Source of the DNA: Gorillibacterium sp.
Lineage (GTDB): Bacteria; Bacillota; Bacilli; Paenibacillales; NBRC-103111
Assembly: GCA_014380705.1 (NCBI GenBank)
Contig: JACMJI010000021.1
Coordinates: 1-7,949 of the forward strand
Direction of reading: 5' to 3'
Length of the DNA stretch: 7,949 nt
Below the pieces are notes generated by a model. The model had not been told where the DNA came from. It worked only from the letters and a program-made list of their open reading frames with translations, and did not search any database. The position numbers were made by a program, and so were the translations under genes. How positions within the stretch are numbered: position 1 is the first letter of the stretch; every line of letters starts with the position of its first letter. Below are positions 7,278 to 7,949 of the stretch, in pieces.

Positions 7278-7774
7278 AATGGGTCGCCTTCTTCCTCCTC
7301 ATCATCTTCGCGGAGTTCTTCCCGGTAGACCTTAATCGCAACGTCTGTGAACAGTACCCCATTCAAGTGGTCAACTTCATGCTGAATACAACGGGCTAAT
7401 AAATCTTCGCCCTCGATTTCTATTTCATTCCCCTCGCGGTCCAATCCCTTAACCCGCACCTTCATTGCACGGCGAACATCCCCTAACAGCCCCGGAATAC
7501 TGAGGCAGCCCTCAGGACCAATCTGCTCACCTTCCTTGTGAACAATAACAGGGTTTACAAGATGAATAAGGCCATGCTCGTCGCCCACATCCATCACTAT
7601 AGCCCGTTTTAGAATGCCAATCTGTGGAGCTGCAAGCCCAATTCCGGGGGCGTCATACATGGTGTCCGCCATATCATCAAGGAGCTTTTGGATATTGGAA
7701 GTCAAACGTGGGATGGGCTTAGCAACCTCCCGCAAAGCAGGATCGGGGTCTTTCACTATAATACGAATAGACAT
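7274..7774 (-). CDS. def: Peptide deformylase, type 1 (iron-type)
   Basis: Metallohydrolase that removes the N-formyl group from nascent proteins at the ribosome, and the target of actinonin-type inhibitors. From the chosen start it is 166 aa, similar to short type-1 enzymes. All three hallmark motifs are present: GIGLAAPQIG (44-53), EGCLSIP (88-94) and QHEVDHLNG (131-139). The metal ligands are Cys90, His132 and His136, and Glu133 is the catalytic acid/base. The C-terminus ends in an acidic stretch (EDDEEEEGDPL) typical of disordered tails. The frame is open to an ATG at 7795 that would add MMKEVPF. SD AAGGAGG at 7783-7789 lies 8 nt before the ATG at 7774 and inside the would-be extension, so 7774 is the real start. 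It overlaps fmt by 4 nt. Its upstream leader is a heptamer repeat separating it from priA. Confidence 0.97.
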   Translation of the reverse strand: MSIRIIVKDPDPALREVAKPIPRLTSNIQKLLDDMADTMYDAPGIGLAAPQIGILKRAIVMDVGDEHGLIHLVNPVIVHKEGEQIGPEGCLSIPGLLGDVRRAMKVRVKGLDREGNEIEIEGEDLLARCIQHEVDHLNGVLFTDVAIKVYREELREDDEEEEGDPL

Positions 7775-7782
7775 AAATGGAA

Positions 7783-7789
7783 CCTCCTT
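7783..7789 (-). promoter_or_regulatory. Shine-Dalgarno site of def
   Basis: On the minus strand this reads AAGGAGG, a perfect match to the 16S 3' end, with 8 nt to the ATG at 7774. It decides the def start, because a longer in-frame ATG at 7795 lies upstream of the SD itself. Confidence 0.9.
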
Positions 7790-7791
7790 CA

Positions 7792-7842
7792 TCATTCACC
7801 ATTTCATTCATCATTCATCATTCATCATTCATCCGTCATTCA
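7792..7842. repeat. Heptamer tandem repeat (TGAATGA on the coding strand) between priA and def
   Basis: Four perfect, back-to-back copies of TCATTCA (plus strand) fill 7804-7831. Single copies also occur at 7792-7798 and 7836-7842 with broken spacing between them. On the coding strand the unit is TGAATGA. It contains both ATG and TGA and, being 7 nt long, places stops in all three frames. The array fills most of the gap and runs up to the def SD. It looks like a slippage-prone microsatellite; a function is not shown. Confidence 0.9.
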
Positions 7843-7864
7843 CATCAACATTATACATTCATCA

Positions 7865-7949
7865 TCACATCAGCATTTGTGGATCTACGTCAATACTGAT
7901 TTGTAGGTTTTCCTTCGTACAAAGCTCATCAAAAGCTGCTGCTGTTTTC
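7865..7949 (-). CDS. priA: Primosomal protein N' (PriA helicase), C-terminal end only
   Basis: Only the final 27 codons and the TGA stop (7865-7867) are in the window; the rest lies beyond base 7949. The visible end reads ISIDVDPQMLM, and I/WSIDVDP close to the C-terminus is the recognisable end of PriA, the 3'-5' DNA helicase that reloads the replisome at stalled forks. The identification relies on this short motif together with position: priA directly precedes def-fmt-rsmB in Bacillus and its relatives. No helicase or zinc-binding motif can be checked here. It lies on the same strand as the operon downstream, with a 90-nt gap from its stop to the def start. Confidence 0.85.
   Translation of the reverse strand, partial: KTAAAFDELCTKENLQISIDVDPQMLM

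Noticed and set aside
7804..7831. CRISPR-like or iteron-like array
   Set aside because: The units are 7 bp with no spacers and no associated genes, so it is a simple tandem repeat.
7850..7855. Perfect TATAAT on the minus strand, as a possible promoter for def-fmt
   Set aside because: No acceptable -35 lies 16-18 nt upstream (the six bases there read AAATGC), the nearby TTGACG is about 32 nt away, and there is no TGn extension. A lone hexamer in AT-rich DNA is weak evidence, though mapping of 5' ends could revive it.
7688..7906. Plus-strand open frame of 72 codons rich in His, Ser and Ile
   Set aside because: Much of its length is translation of the heptamer repeat and the rest is antisense to def; no supporting signal.

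Overview
The window is a compact housekeeping operon from a Gram-positive Bacillota. The best guess is Paenibacillus or a close relative in the Paenibacillaceae. This rests on the gene order, protein signatures such as the PrkC glycine loop IGGGGMALVYKA and catalytic loop HRDIKPHN, perfect Shine-Dalgarno (SD) sequences of the AAGGAGG type, and moderate GC content judged by eye. The genus is an inference; the phylum is secure.

Every gene lies on the minus strand, so transcription runs from high to low coordinates. The order is priA (last 27 codons only), def, fmt, rsmB, rlmN, a PP2C-type phosphatase (prpC/stp), prkC, and rsgA (cut by the window start). Neighbours overlap by 4 nt (def/fmt, fmt/rsmB) or are separated by 2-5 nt (rlmN/prpC, prpC/prkC, prkC/rsgA), which suggests translational coupling. 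Only two gaps approach 100 nt. The 97-nt priA-def gap carries a heptamer tandem repeat. The 81-nt rsmB-rlmN gap carries a hairpin without a T-tract. No stretch of 300 nt lacks a gene, and I see no RNA gene, insertion sequence, CRISPR array or convincing terminator.

The genes share a theme of making and tuning the translation apparatus. Fmt formylates initiator tRNA and Def removes the formyl group from nascent proteins. RsmB methylates 16S rRNA, RlmN methylates 23S rRNA and tRNA, and RsgA is a late 30S assembly GTPase. PrkC and its phosphatase form a cell-wall-sensing Ser/Thr signalling pair; in Bacillus subtilis RsgA (CpgA) is a known PrkC substrate. PriA is the replication restart helicase.

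This is a conserved, well-described locus and I found no new system. The points most worth a second look are a Gly-to-Cys change in the nucleotide-binding G3 motif of RsgA, apparent loss of its PrkC-targeted threonine, the (TGAATGA)n repeat ahead of def, and a perfect 11-bp hairpin inside fmt. For def, prpC and prkC the longest open frame begins upstream of the start that the ribosome-binding site supports; I give the supported starts.
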